The notes beneath the pieces are model-generated. The model did no database searches and was not told the origin of the DNA. It saw only the letters and a program-made list of their open reading frames with translations. Below are positions 49,747-58,348 of a stretch of DNA of 64,000 nt, piece after piece. Every line of letters starts with the position of its first letter. Within the stretch, counting starts at the first letter, position 1. The stretch covers positions 16,670 to 80,669 of the forward strand of contig JAMFSC010000186.1 in the NCBI GenBank assembly GCA_026225095.1. Direction: 5' to 3'. The position numbers and the translations under genes are program-made. Origin of the DNA: a bacterium (GTDB lineage Bacteria > Acidobacteriota > Terriglobia > Terriglobales > Acidobacteriaceae).

Positions 49747-51459
49747 CTAGAACGTGTACGAAAGTCCTGCCTGCAAAACTCGAGGCGATTGCGCCAGGAA
49801 TACCGTGCGACCATCCTTCGACAGGAACGGCTGGTAGCCCTGCTCAAGCAGATTCGTCACATCCACAACCGCATTCAGTCCCTCAGGCAGCAAGCCCCCG
49901 AAGCGCAGCGGCTGCGCCACGTAGAAGCTGCAGTACGCCTGATCGCTGAAAGGTGCGTAAGAGTCCACGGCCGTCACCGTATCGCGTTGCTGCCAACGGT
50001 AAGCCGCCCGAATCTTCGTCCCGGTGTGCAGAATTCGTCCCTTCAATGCTACCGTAGCGGTCGCGCCGCTTCGCACTCTCAGCCCGTCGTTGGCCTCTTG
50101 CAGGGTCACCGCGCCCGAGTCCCGCGCCGACAGAGCGACTCCCGTACCCACCGAAGCAGCCATCGAGAGACTCGCCGTCAGCGGCTCGGAGATCGTCAAC
50201 CGGACCCCATTCACACTATATCCGCGGCTCAGAAGACGAAAGTTGTCCGTGGTGGAATCCACCAGCAATCCCTGCACCCCTGGCATCTGCAGATCATCGA
50301 CCCGCAGACCTCCCGTCCCAGACAACGCCACGCTCTGTATCCCGTCGTGATACACGGCGAACTGTACGTTCCCCCGTCCATCCGCCCGCGCAAGTGAGAT
50401 CTCCTGGTGCATCCCGCGTTCCGTCGCGAGCCTTCCTCCGACCGAAGCCGCCACCGGCGTCTCGCTATCGATCGAATTCAGCGATTCATAGTCCTGCAGA
50501 TCCCGCGCAGTCGCCATCCGGTAGCCGACCGACCAGCCTGGAGCCGGATGCACCAGCACCCGCAGGAACGGACGCGTCGTCATCCCCGTCTCCGAAGCCC
50601 GCATCACCGAGAGCGCGCTTCCATACTCCAGGTCGAGCAGGTCTCCCAGCTTCATCCGCTGAGCGCTGGCCATGCGAAAGGTCTGCAGCCCGACATTCCC
50701 ACCCGTACTCAGCATCTCGGGATGCGACTGGATGTTCATCACCAGCCTCGCCGCCCCATCAAAACCCATGCGCCGCTCAAACCCAGCGTCGAAGTTGGCC
50801 GCCGGTGCCCTGCCCGGCTGACTCAGGTCCGCGCCCACATCCGCCCGCACCATCACATCCGCGCCATCTTCAAGAATCGTATCGACCGCCAGCCGGTGGT
50901 GAACTCCGCCCAGCCCAAACCCGCCATCCCCGCTCGATACCTCAGCCCTCGCATGCTGCGTCGGTCGCGATGCGTCTACCGCGCTGGACGACACCATGAC
51001 GATCTCTCCATCCTCCACCAACCGCAGAATCGGTCGGCTCGCCGCGGCCCGCAACGTCCATTTCCAGTCGTCCGTCGGTTCGTCGGCGCGGCGCCTCTCA
51101 GCAGGAATCCAGGCTGTCGATTGAAAGATCGTCGTCAGCGTCATATCGACCACTGCCCGGGCACCAACGGGCAACCGCAGATTATTGCGAATGGACGGCG
51201 AAAACAGCACGGCACTTGCTCGAATCTGATATCTGCCCGGAACCAGATTGGATACCCTGTAGTGCCCGCTCAGATCGGTATAGGCCGCGCCCATCAGAGC
51301 CGCGTTGGCCCCAAGCACCTGCACCAACGCCCCCATCTGCGCCACACCCTGCGCATCCCGCACCACCCCCGAGATCACCGCATCGGTATCTGAGGCACGG
51401 CAAGCAGAGGCCGTCGCCAGCATCAACACCACAACGAGTTCGACCCGGAATCTATTCAC
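49747..51459 (-). CDS. Outer-membrane beta-barrel with N-terminal carboxypeptidase-regulatory-like domain (570 aa)
   Basis: Start GTG 51459 (NRFRVELVVVLMLATASACR) gives a signal peptide. Residues about 25-115 form a CnaB/carboxypeptidase-regulatory-like domain (ISGVVRDAQGVAQMGALVQV, then GHYRVSNLVPGRYQIRAS). The remainder is barrel-like strands ending VLQAGLSYTF, an outer-membrane terminal Phe signature. No clear TonB plug is seen, and 570 residues is shorter than typical acidobacterial TonB-dependent transporters (about 1000), so it is a reduced barrel of unknown substrate. Confidence 0.78.
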   Translation of the reverse strand: MNRFRVELVVVLMLATASACRASDTDAVISGVVRDAQGVAQMGALVQVLGANAALMGAAYTDLSGHYRVSNLVPGRYQIRASAVLFSPSIRNNLRLPVGARAVVDMTLTTIFQSTAWIPAERRRADEPTDDWKWTLRAAASRPILRLVEDGEIVMVSSSAVDASRPTQHARAEVSSGDGGFGLGGVHHRLAVDTILEDGADVMVRADVGADLSQPGRAPAANFDAGFERRMGFDGAARLVMNIQSHPEMLSTGGNVGLQTFRMASAQRMKLGDLLDLEYGSALSVMRASETGMTTRPFLRVLVHPAPGWSVGYRMATARDLQDYESLNSIDSETPVAASVGGRLATERGMHQEISLARADGRGNVQFAVYHDGIQSVALSGTGGLRVDDLQMPGVQGLLVDSTTDNFRLLSRGYSVNGVRLTISEPLTASLSMAASVGTGVALSARDSGAVTLQEANDGLRVRSGATATVALKGRILHTGTKIRAAYRWQQRDTVTAVDSYAPFSDQAYCSFYVAQPLRFGGLLPEGLNAVVDVTNLLEQGYQPFLSKDGRTVFLAQSPRVLQAGLSYTF

Positions 51460-51643
51460 AGTAAGGCACCGTATCGCCGCCGGTCCTCTCCCGAAATCTC
51501 CTCCAGCCCAAGCGGCACGGAGAACGTTCCTTAAGATCCCGCAGGCACTCATCGCAAGCTATCCGCGCGAGCATCCCGCTCCTCGTGGCCCCGTCTCCCA
51601 ATCTTCAGGAGAGAACAACACCTGGAGTCAAAATCACCCCATA

Positions 51644-53410
51644 CTAATCCACAATGAAGGGCGCTGTCTGCGCAATCTGCTGCTTCGAGACCCCATCGTT
51701 CACCTTGATGCTCACCTGATATTTCCCGGGCTGCAGGCTCGCCAGCGGCATACTCTTCTCAATCGTCAACTGGTCCGCATTCGGGCTCAGCTTGTTGGTC
51801 AATTCCTGCCGCGTTACTACAGCCTTGTTGGTCGCCATATCCGTGATCTCGTAGTCCACGGTGGCTCCATTCTGCTTGCTCTTCTCATCGATGCCAAGGT
51901 TGTACACCTGCATCCAGAAGTTAAGACTCTGCGCGCGATGGAAGGTCACCGGCATCGCGATCCCGGGAGGAACCCGCGGAATCAACTTTGTATCTCCGAT
52001 CACGAAATTTCCCGATCCGATATCTCGCGACGGAACCCGCTCCATCGTTCCCGCGAGGATCAGCGAGGATGACGCCAGGTGATCGTCGTCATACTTCGGA
52101 ACGTTCACGCTCCGGGTCCAGGTCCCGATGTGATCCGGATTATTCACATCCTTGATCACAATGTCGACCTTGTACGGCCCCGGACGCAACGGAATCGACT
52201 TCCACCACACGGAGACATTATTCTGCGTCTTCGCCAGCAGCTCGCTCGGAACCTGCACACTGACCGTATCTTCGAACGTCTGCATCACCTTGTGGTTGAT
52301 ATTCGAGACCCGCCCCAGGATGTTCACCGTCCCCATCGCTACCCCGTCTTTGTTCGAGAAGGTGATGTTCTTGTTCTGGATCTGCAGCGTCACCGGCACC
52401 AGCACCGTCTCGTTCGTCACCCGCACATAATCCGTGCGCACATCGAAGAGGAACGGGGGGCCGTTCAGGATCTTTCCGGTGCCCATGAACGCCTCAAGAT
52501 CCTTGAACTTGATCGGAGGAGGAGCCATCAGCTTGGCAAACCGGTCCAACCGGTCGAACTGCTTGCTCTGGTTCTGCGACGTGCCGGGACCCGCACCCAG
52601 CTGCTCCAGCCCGCCACCCGAGAAGCGATCTGCCTTCTTCGCCTGCCCCATCTGCTCGTACATCGTCTCGCCCGCACCCGGTGTGTACTTCAGCGCGTCC
52701 TTCTCCGAGCGGTCGATCGTCATGTGATAGTCGCCGCACATGCACGTGTCCACAAACTCAATGTCGATATTGTCGCCGATCCCTTCCAGGTACCGGTAGT
52801 GCCAGATCTCGAACGGAAAGGTCGACGTATTGCCGCCGCCCTCGTCCATCGGACGCTCGTAGCTACCCCCACTGGGGTGCGAATCGATGCTGTCCGGCTT
52901 GCCATACGCAATATAGATATGCCCGCGATCCGTACGCCAGCCCGGCTTTCCGGCGGCAAAGTGCTCATCCGAGTACGCGATGCGCTGATAGTGCAGCTCG
53001 CGAAACTCGTTCTCAGGAGACTCCGGATTCGGATTTCGCCGCAGCCAGAACTGTTCAATGAACTGGTCGCGTTCCTCGTCGTTGCTCAACTGCTTGAACG
53101 CCTGCAACTCCTGGTCCGTGATAATCCAGCGGACGTCTTCATCGACCCACTTCTTGTAGCCGCCCTTCAGTTCTTCCTTCACGTGCTTCTGCTGGGCGAA
53201 GCGCTGCTTGTCGCTCATCCGTGTCTTCAGGGGATCCGGACGCTCCACCACCACTGGCCCCTTGGTAACACCATCCGCCGATGTCGCTGCAGCAGCAGGG
53301 GTTGTCCCCGGCTGGCCGGCCTGAGCCGCCTGCGCGGAAACCGCATTGACCCCAAAACTCATGCCTGAGAGCAACAACGCAACAAATGGAAGACGGATGG
53401 ACTTGTTCAT
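51644..53410 (-). CDS. GWxTD-domain protein, secreted (588 aa)
   Basis: Start MNKSIRLPFVALLLSGMSFG gives a signal peptide. Residues 90-220 contain the GWxTD domain: FWLRRNPNPESPENEFRELH, GKPGWRTDRGHIYIAYGKPD and a Gly/Ser-rich segment before FEIWHY. The C-terminal 250 residues are beta-rich Ig-like strands. Function of GWxTD proteins is not established; they are abundant in Acidobacteria. Transcribed from the promoter at 53444..53472. Confidence 0.9.
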   Translation of the reverse strand: MNKSIRLPFVALLLSGMSFGVNAVSAQAAQAGQPGTTPAAAATSADGVTKGPVVVERPDPLKTRMSDKQRFAQQKHVKEELKGGYKKWVDEDVRWIITDQELQAFKQLSNDEERDQFIEQFWLRRNPNPESPENEFRELHYQRIAYSDEHFAAGKPGWRTDRGHIYIAYGKPDSIDSHPSGGSYERPMDEGGGNTSTFPFEIWHYRYLEGIGDNIDIEFVDTCMCGDYHMTIDRSEKDALKYTPGAGETMYEQMGQAKKADRFSGGGLEQLGAGPGTSQNQSKQFDRLDRFAKLMAPPPIKFKDLEAFMGTGKILNGPPFLFDVRTDYVRVTNETVLVPVTLQIQNKNITFSNKDGVAMGTVNILGRVSNINHKVMQTFEDTVSVQVPSELLAKTQNNVSVWWKSIPLRPGPYKVDIVIKDVNNPDHIGTWTRSVNVPKYDDDHLASSSLILAGTMERVPSRDIGSGNFVIGDTKLIPRVPPGIAMPVTFHRAQSLNFWMQVYNLGIDEKSKQNGATVDYEITDMATNKAVVTRQELTNKLSPNADQLTIEKSMPLASLQPGKYQVSIKVNDGVSKQQIAQTAPFIVD

Positions 53411-53443
53411 AGATGAGCCGTAATACTCCAGAATGCAACTTTC

Positions 53444-53472
53444 ATTGTAGAGCCCAGGCAACCCGAAAACAA
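53444..53472 (-). promoter_or_regulatory. Promoter of the GWxTD gene
   Basis: On the minus strand TTGTTT (53472..53467) and TACAAT (53449..53444) are spaced exactly 17 bases apart, 33 bases upstream of the ATG. The rest of the 319-base divergent gap (53411..53729) shows no other clear signal for the adaptor gene. Confidence 0.6.
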
Positions 53473-53729
53473 GAAGATGGCATGCTCGGACCCGGTACGC
53501 TCGTTCGCCCTGCTATTATCAGCAACAAAACAGTATGCTGGTGAGACCAGCCCTCCAAGAAAAAGAAAGCGTCTCCTCCTTCGAAATCAATAAAACGGGA
53601 GTGCGACGGAACCTTCTCCCGACACCTGCGTATCTGCTGCTGACCCGCTGCGGATTACGCGATGATGAGATCGACCCAAAACGGAGCCGCACACCGTCTC
53701 CAATCGGACTGCGGACAAGAAAAAGGCTC

Positions 53730-55115
53730 ATGAGCGCAAAGAAAATCATCCTCCTTGTTGTCGTTGTTCTGGTCATCGTCGGACTCGGAGTCGGAACAGT
53801 CCTTCACAATCAGGCCGGTGTCACGCCGGTCGCCACCGGCAAAGCCGTCCGTCAGGACCTCGTCTCCGTGGTCAGCGGAACCGGCCAGATCAAACCCAAG
53901 ACCTACGTAAATATCGGCGCGACCGCCTTCGGCCGCATCACCCACCTCAACGTCAAGGAAGGCGATCACGTCAAGAAGGGGACCACCCTCGCCACCGTCG
54001 AGAGCGTCCAGCCCTCAGCCACCGTCGAAGCGCAGCAGGCCACGATCTCCTCCTCGAAGACCGACGTAAACTCCTACGTCGCCGCCGAAAAGACCGCCGA
54101 GGCCAACATCGTGCAGGCCCAGGCCGACCTGCAGCAGAAGAAGTTCGACTACGACCGAGCCCGCGCCCTCTACGATGAAAAGCTGATCGCCAAGCAGGAC
54201 TACGACGCCAAGAAGGCGGCCCTCGACGTCTCCTCCGCCACCCTTCAGCAGCGCCAGGCCGCCCTCGCCCAGGCCCAGGCCCAGACCGCCTCGCAGCGCG
54301 GCCACGTCAACCAGGCCGTTGCCTCCCAACGCGCCAACTACGACGCGCTCGACAAGACCATCTCCCGCGCGCCTTTCGATGGCCTCGTGACGAACGTCCC
54401 CGTCCGCGAGGGCGAGACCATGGTCGTCGGAATCCAGAACGCCGAGGGTTCCACCCTTATGACCCTCGCCGACATGTCCGTCATCACCGCCGAGGTCAAG
54501 GTGGACGAGACCGACATCGTCAACGTCCAGCTCAACCAGACCGCCGATGTCACCGTCGACGCGTTGCCCGGCCGCACCTTCAAGGGTCACGTCAGCCAGG
54601 TCGGCGACCAAGCCCTGCTCCGCACCACCGGCGTCGCCACCAGCCAGAGCACCACCGGCACCGAAGAGGCCAAGGACTTCAAGGTCGTCATCACCATCGA
54701 CTCCGGAGCCGGCCAGGACGAGCTCCGCCCCGGTCTCTCCACCACCGCCAAGATCACTACCGCGCACAAGCCCGACGCGCTTACCATCCCCATCCAGGCC
54801 CTCGTCCAGCGCGATCCCATCGCCGAGAAAGCCGCCGCGGAGCATCCAAACAAGCCCGCCACCGTCGAAGCCAGCGGCCCCAAGGCCAAGCTCGTACAGG
54901 GCGTGTATGTCCTGAAGACCGAAAAGAACAAGTCCCGCTCTGTCTTCGTTCCCGTAACCACCGGCGTCACGGGAGCCACCGAGATCGAAGTCCTGGGCGG
55001 CCTCAGCGCAGGGGATGAGATCGTGACCGGCCGATATAAGGTCCTTCGCTCGCTGAAGAGCGGAACCATCGTCAAACGGGATAACTCGGTCGAAGTCGCC
55101 ACCACCACGAGCTGA
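53730..55115 (+). CDS. MacA-like periplasmic adaptor of an ABC/RND efflux system (461 aa)
   Basis: Chosen start MSAKKIILLVVVVLVIVGLG, one N-terminal membrane anchor. FGRITHLNVKEGDHVKKGT is the first half of the lipoyl/barrel-sandwich motif. A long alpha-hairpin (about residues 100-210, Ala/Gln-rich) follows, then RAPFDGLVTNVPVREGETMV as the second half, then the beta-barrel and membrane-proximal domain. The architecture is that of MacA/HlyD family adaptors. Co-directional with the ABC ATPase 63 bases downstream. Confidence 0.9.
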   Translation: MSAKKIILLVVVVLVIVGLGVGTVLHNQAGVTPVATGKAVRQDLVSVVSGTGQIKPKTYVNIGATAFGRITHLNVKEGDHVKKGTTLATVESVQPSATVEAQQATISSSKTDVNSYVAAEKTAEANIVQAQADLQQKKFDYDRARALYDEKLIAKQDYDAKKAALDVSSATLQQRQAALAQAQAQTASQRGHVNQAVASQRANYDALDKTISRAPFDGLVTNVPVREGETMVVGIQNAEGSTLMTLADMSVITAEVKVDETDIVNVQLNQTADVTVDALPGRTFKGHVSQVGDQALLRTTGVATSQSTTGTEEAKDFKVVITIDSGAGQDELRPGLSTTAKITTAHKPDALTIPIQALVQRDPIAEKAAAEHPNKPATVEASGPKAKLVQGVYVLKTEKNKSRSVFVPVTTGVTGATEIEVLGGLSAGDEIVTGRYKVLRSLKSGTIVKRDNSVEVATTTS

Positions 55116-55178
55116 TCTCAGCCACGTCGTCTCCCTCTACCCGATACACCGCCCACCAGGCACCCCCGGAGAACCGGA

Positions 55179-55955
55179 ATGGCCATTGAAACCGAAGTCC
55201 GCCCCGCACCCGCCGTCAGCCCCGCCGATAACTCCGACGGGCCACACCCCGGCGATGTCATCGTCACCAGCAATCTGTGGAAGACCTATGAGATGGGTGA
55301 CCAGAAGGTCAACGCTCTGCGCGGAGTCAATCTCCGCATCCGCCACAACGAGTATGTGGCCATCATGGGACCCTCCGGCTCCGGTAAGTCCACGCTCATG
55401 AACCTCATCGGCTGTCTCGACTCACCCTCCCAGGGCAAGTACTGGCTCAACGGCCACGATGTCTCGCAGCTCAACGACGACGAGCTCGCTCGCATCCGCA
55501 ATAAAGAGATCGGCTTCGTCTTCCAGACCTTCAACCTCCTGGCCCGCGCCACCTCGCTCCACAACGTCGAGCTCCCCCTCATCTATAACGGAACCCCCGC
55601 CGCCGAGCGCACCGCCCGCGCCAAGGCCGTCCTCGAGAGTGTCAACCTCGGCTCCCGCATGATGCACAAGCCCAATGAACTCTCCGGCGGTCAGCGCCAG
55701 CGCGTCGCCATCGCCCGGGCCCTCGTCAACTCGCCTTCCATCATCCTCGCCGACGAGCCCACCGGAAACCTCGATTCCAAGACCGGCGTCGAGATCATGG
55801 CCCTCTTCGACGATCTCCACGCCAAGGGCAACACCATCGTCGTCGTCACCCACGAGCCCGACATCGCCGAGTACGCCCACCGCGTCATCACCATCCGCGA
55901 CGGAGCCGTCGCATCCGACCACCCATCCTCCCGCGTCCTCAACACGTCCGTCTGA
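55179..55955 (+). CDS. ABC transporter ATP-binding protein, MacB/LolD type (258 aa)
   Basis: Walker [11 protein letters not shown]-loop [13 protein letters not shown], signature [15 protein letters not shown] and Walker [12 protein letters not shown] followed by H-loop VTHEPD are all present. The family matches MacB/LolD/FtsE-type exporters ([18 protein letters not shown]). The transmembrane permease normally encoded next is missing; a strong hairpin and a convergent gene follow immediately. Confidence 0.95.
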   Translation: MAIETEVRPAPAVSPADNSDGPHPGDVIVTSNLWKTYEMGDQKVNALRGVNLRIRHNEYVAIMGPSGSGKSTLMNLIGCLDSPSQGKYWLNGHDVSQLNDDELARIRNKEIGFVFQTFNLLARATSLHNVELPLIYNGTPAAERTARAKAVLESVNLGSRMMHKPNELSGGQRQRVAIARALVNSPSIILADEPTGNLDSKTGVEIMALFDDLHAKGNTIVVVTHEPDIAEYAHRVITIRDGAVASDHPSSRVLNTSV

Positions 55956-55957
55956 AT

Positions 55958-56002
55958 CTGCCGAGTAGCCGAGTAGCCTGGGCATACTCGGCTACTCGGC
56001 AG
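55958..56002. terminator. Bidirectional hairpin between ABC ATPase and DNase II genes
   Basis: Perfect 18-bp inverted repeat CTGCCGAGTAGCCGAGTA / TACTCGGCTACTCGGCAG with a 9-base loop. It starts 3 bases after the ATPase stop and contains the stop codon of the convergent DNase II-like gene. No T-run, but the size and location indicate a transcription barrier. Confidence 0.65.
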
Positions 56003-57386
56003 CCGGAGCGGTCTCCCCTGCGATCAGACTTCCAAGACTGCTCGATAGCTGCGTGTTCTGCACGACGAAGAACATTCCCCCACGCCCGTTCTGGCTGCTC
56101 TGGCAAGTTCCCGAGAGCTTACCCTGCTGGTTCATATCGCCGAAGATCGCGTAGTGGTCCGTCGTCGTCGTCGAAACCCCGATCTTCGCATGGTTCGAGT
56201 CGCTGCTGATCCCACCCTTTAGCCCGATCGTCGTCCCGTTCCACGTCCCCGACGTCGCAATCTCCACCGCGCCCGGCGGAGTCGTCAGCGAAGTATCCCA
56301 GCACCCCGGCACCCCCGTCGTCGTCGTCGAAGGAATCTCTGGCGAGGCCCACCACGTCGCCGCCCGCAGTGGAACCCCTCCCAACACCGACGACACCATC
56401 TGCCAGGGCGGAACGTGCATCGCCGATGGCTTCGCGATCAACTCCACCCCGCTCGACAGAATATCCGTCACCAGCGTCGTGCTCGTCGATTTCACTCCCA
56501 GCGAACTCACCTTCGCCTGTACATCGTCCGGCCCGCCATTGCTCACGATCTGCGGATTCTTCGCATCCGTCACCACGCTCGCGTTACTCAACCCGTCGAG
56601 CACCCGCATCAGGTCATCCTTGTTCAGGCGCAGCGCGAAAAAGTGCTGGCTCACCTTCACATCGTCGTCCTTCACGCAACCCAGCGAGTTGCCATCGGTC
56701 CGCGGAGTCTTCGCGCTCCCCGACCCCGGCCACGACGGAGTCGAAACCTGCATCACCAGCCCCTCGCCTGCGTCATTCCACGCGATCATCCCCTTCGAGT
56801 GACCCCACGGCGAATCGCATCCCTCTCCTCCGCAACTCGCGCTCTTCGGATCCCCATAGAACTGGTCGTTCCACACCACGTAGTGAAATCCGCCGTTGTA
56901 GATTTCATCGAAGGTCGCCCCCACCGGATCGCCCGTCGTATCCCCCACGCACTCCTTGCTCCCAGCCGCGAGCGTCGGAACCTCGCTGCTCGCGACCAGG
57001 TATTGCTGCCCAAACGCATACTTCTGCGGATCGCCCCCAAAGGGACAAGCCCGCGTATCCGTCCCTCCCGTGGGTAAGGCCGCACCACACAGCGGGAACT
57101 TAGCCGCGTTCAGCTTGAACACGAAGAACCAGTCCACCGGGTGCCCTTTGGTCAGCATCGGATAGGGAGCCGTGCAGGTCGGTGCGCCGGAAACCCCGCA
57201 GGGCGACAGCACACTCGAGGTGCTCATCGGCGACCGCTGCGTATTGACCGGTCCCGCAGGCGTCCCCGCCCTGACCGCCCCATGCAGCAAGGCGATGGCC
57301 AGCGGAATCGCCGGCCCGATCGTACGGATCGCCCGTCCGTTGCTCCCTCCATTGCTTGGCGCTGATGAAGTCGTTCTCGGTGCCAT
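55992..57386 (-). CDS. DNase II family protein (464 aa)
   Basis: Strong DNase II signatures: HPVDWFFVFKLN near residue 82, first catalytic HxK in WGHSKGMIAWND, GNSLGCVKDDD (counterpart of the conserved Cys segment) and second HxK in NHAKIGVSTTTTDHYAIFGD followed by MNQQGKLSG. This acid endonuclease fold (phospholipase-D-like, two HxK motifs, metal-independent) is rare in bacteria. A weak signal-like stretch (AIPLAIALLHGAVRAG) near residue 28 suggests export. Downstream of two small membrane-protein genes on the same strand. Confidence 0.82.
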   Translation of the reverse strand: MAPRTTSSAPSNGGSNGRAIRTIGPAIPLAIALLHGAVRAGTPAGPVNTQRSPMSTSSVLSPCGVSGAPTCTAPYPMLTKGHPVDWFFVFKLNAAKFPLCGAALPTGGTDTRACPFGGDPQKYAFGQQYLVASSEVPTLAAGSKECVGDTTGDPVGATFDEIYNGGFHYVVWNDQFYGDPKSASCGGEGCDSPWGHSKGMIAWNDAGEGLVMQVSTPSWPGSGSAKTPRTDGNSLGCVKDDDVKVSQHFFALRLNKDDLMRVLDGLSNASVVTDAKNPQIVSNGGPDDVQAKVSSLGVKSTSTTLVTDILSSGVELIAKPSAMHVPPWQMVSSVLGGVPLRAATWWASPEIPSTTTTGVPGCWDTSLTTPPGAVEIATSGTWNGTTIGLKGGISSDSNHAKIGVSTTTTDHYAIFGDMNQQGKLSGTCQSSQNGRGGMFFVVQNTQLSSSLGSLIAGETAPAAE

Positions 57387-57436
57387 CGCGTATCCCTCCT
57401 GTCCCGCAGCGCTTCAGAACGTTAAGAACCGCCGCC

Positions 57437-57880
57437 TTAGGCGTCCGGCGTCGTATCCGTCGCTCCGCGCGAAGCCGCGCCCGCCGCCGTCACCACGTTC
57501 GCCGCACCCGTCGCCGACATCGCTCGCGAGGTGGCCCGCACGCTGGCCCTCTCTTCCGCCGTCGTCACGCCCTCTTCCCGGCTGTACGAGATTCCCTTCC
57601 CGACCGCATACGTACTCGCGCTGATCCCAAGCAGCGTCAACACCCCATCCGGAATCACAGGAAACCCGTTCCCCCGCTCGATCAGGATGAACAGGCTGAT
57701 CGCAATCACCAGCGTGAAGATCAGCAACTGCAGCCGCGACATACTCGCCGACCCATTCGCCTCGGACAGAATCGACGAGAGGTCGATCCGATCCGTCCAG
57801 ATCAGCCAAAGCAGCGTCGCACAGAACAGCCCCATAAACAGGCAAACCCCGTATCCACAGACCGTCAGCATCGTTCCCAT
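57437..57880 (-). CDS. Small 3-TM membrane protein (147 aa)
   Basis: Three hydrophobic helices: CGYGVCLFMGLFCATLLWLI, RLQLLIFTLVIAISLFILI and IPDGVLTLLGISASTYAVG, followed by an Ala/Thr-rich tail. The SRLQLL...TL...L-x-x-x-G-x-S-x-x-Y-x-x-x-K arrangement recurs in the preceding gene, so the two are probably paralogues that form a membrane complex. Four-base gap to the upstream gene, 50 bases to the DNase II gene. Confidence 0.65.
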   Translation of the reverse strand: MGTMLTVCGYGVCLFMGLFCATLLWLIWTDRIDLSSILSEANGSASMSRLQLLIFTLVIAISLFILIERGNGFPVIPDGVLTLLGISASTYAVGKGISYSREEGVTTAEERASVRATSRAMSATGAANVVTAAGAASRGATDTTPDA

Positions 57881-57884
57881 TCCC

Positions 57885-58220
57885 TTACCTCCCTGTCTTA
57901 TCTCCGCCCCACATCGCCAGCGCCTTCACCGACGCATAGATCCCACCGCTTCCCCCAAAGAGGTACAACCACTGGTTACTCACATCCGGCATCATGTGCA
58001 CGTCCGTCCCATGCGCCACGCTGCCGATATACTTGGCCCCCAACGCAAGCGTCGCCAGAAGAAGCTGAATACGCTCCGGGCTCACCCCCTGGTCGCCGTC
58101 TTTCCGCGCCAGCAACCCGCCCACCGAGATGCTCCCCGTCAGCATCTTCACCGCGAGCAGAGCGGCCAACAAAAACAGGAAGCCTCGAACTTCAAGACGA
58201 AGAATGTCAATAGGATTCAT
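57885..58220 (-). CDS. Small membrane protein (111 aa)
   Basis: MNPIDILRLEVRGFLFLLAA is an N-terminal helix, then SPERIQLLLATLALGAKYIG and a C-terminal segment NQWLYLFGGSGGIYASVKAL. The core S-x-x-R-x-QLLL...TL and S-G-G-x-Y-x-x-x-K repeats the pattern of the next gene. First gene of a putative three-gene operon with DNase II. Function unknown. Confidence 0.65.
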   Translation of the reverse strand: MNPIDILRLEVRGFLFLLAALLAVKMLTGSISVGGLLARKDGDQGVSPERIQLLLATLALGAKYIGSVAHGTDVHMMPDVSNQWLYLFGGSGGIYASVKALAMWGGDKTGR

Positions 58221-58302
58221 AGCGCGCCTGTTTTGGAAAGCCCGCCGATCCTAGCACGCTCCCCCACCTCTCGCAATTTAAAACTGTCCCCACACGCAGC
58301 AA

Positions 58303-58325
58303 CGCCCGGCCATGAGCCGGGCGTC
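58303..58325. terminator. Hairpin downstream of the APC permease genes
   Basis: Perfect 9-bp stem ACGCCCGGC / GCCGGGCGT with loop CATGA, 24 bases past the permease stop. No clear T-run follows, so strength is uncertain. Confidence 0.5.
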
Positions 58326-58348
58326 GCCGTTTCAACCATGCAGACCCG

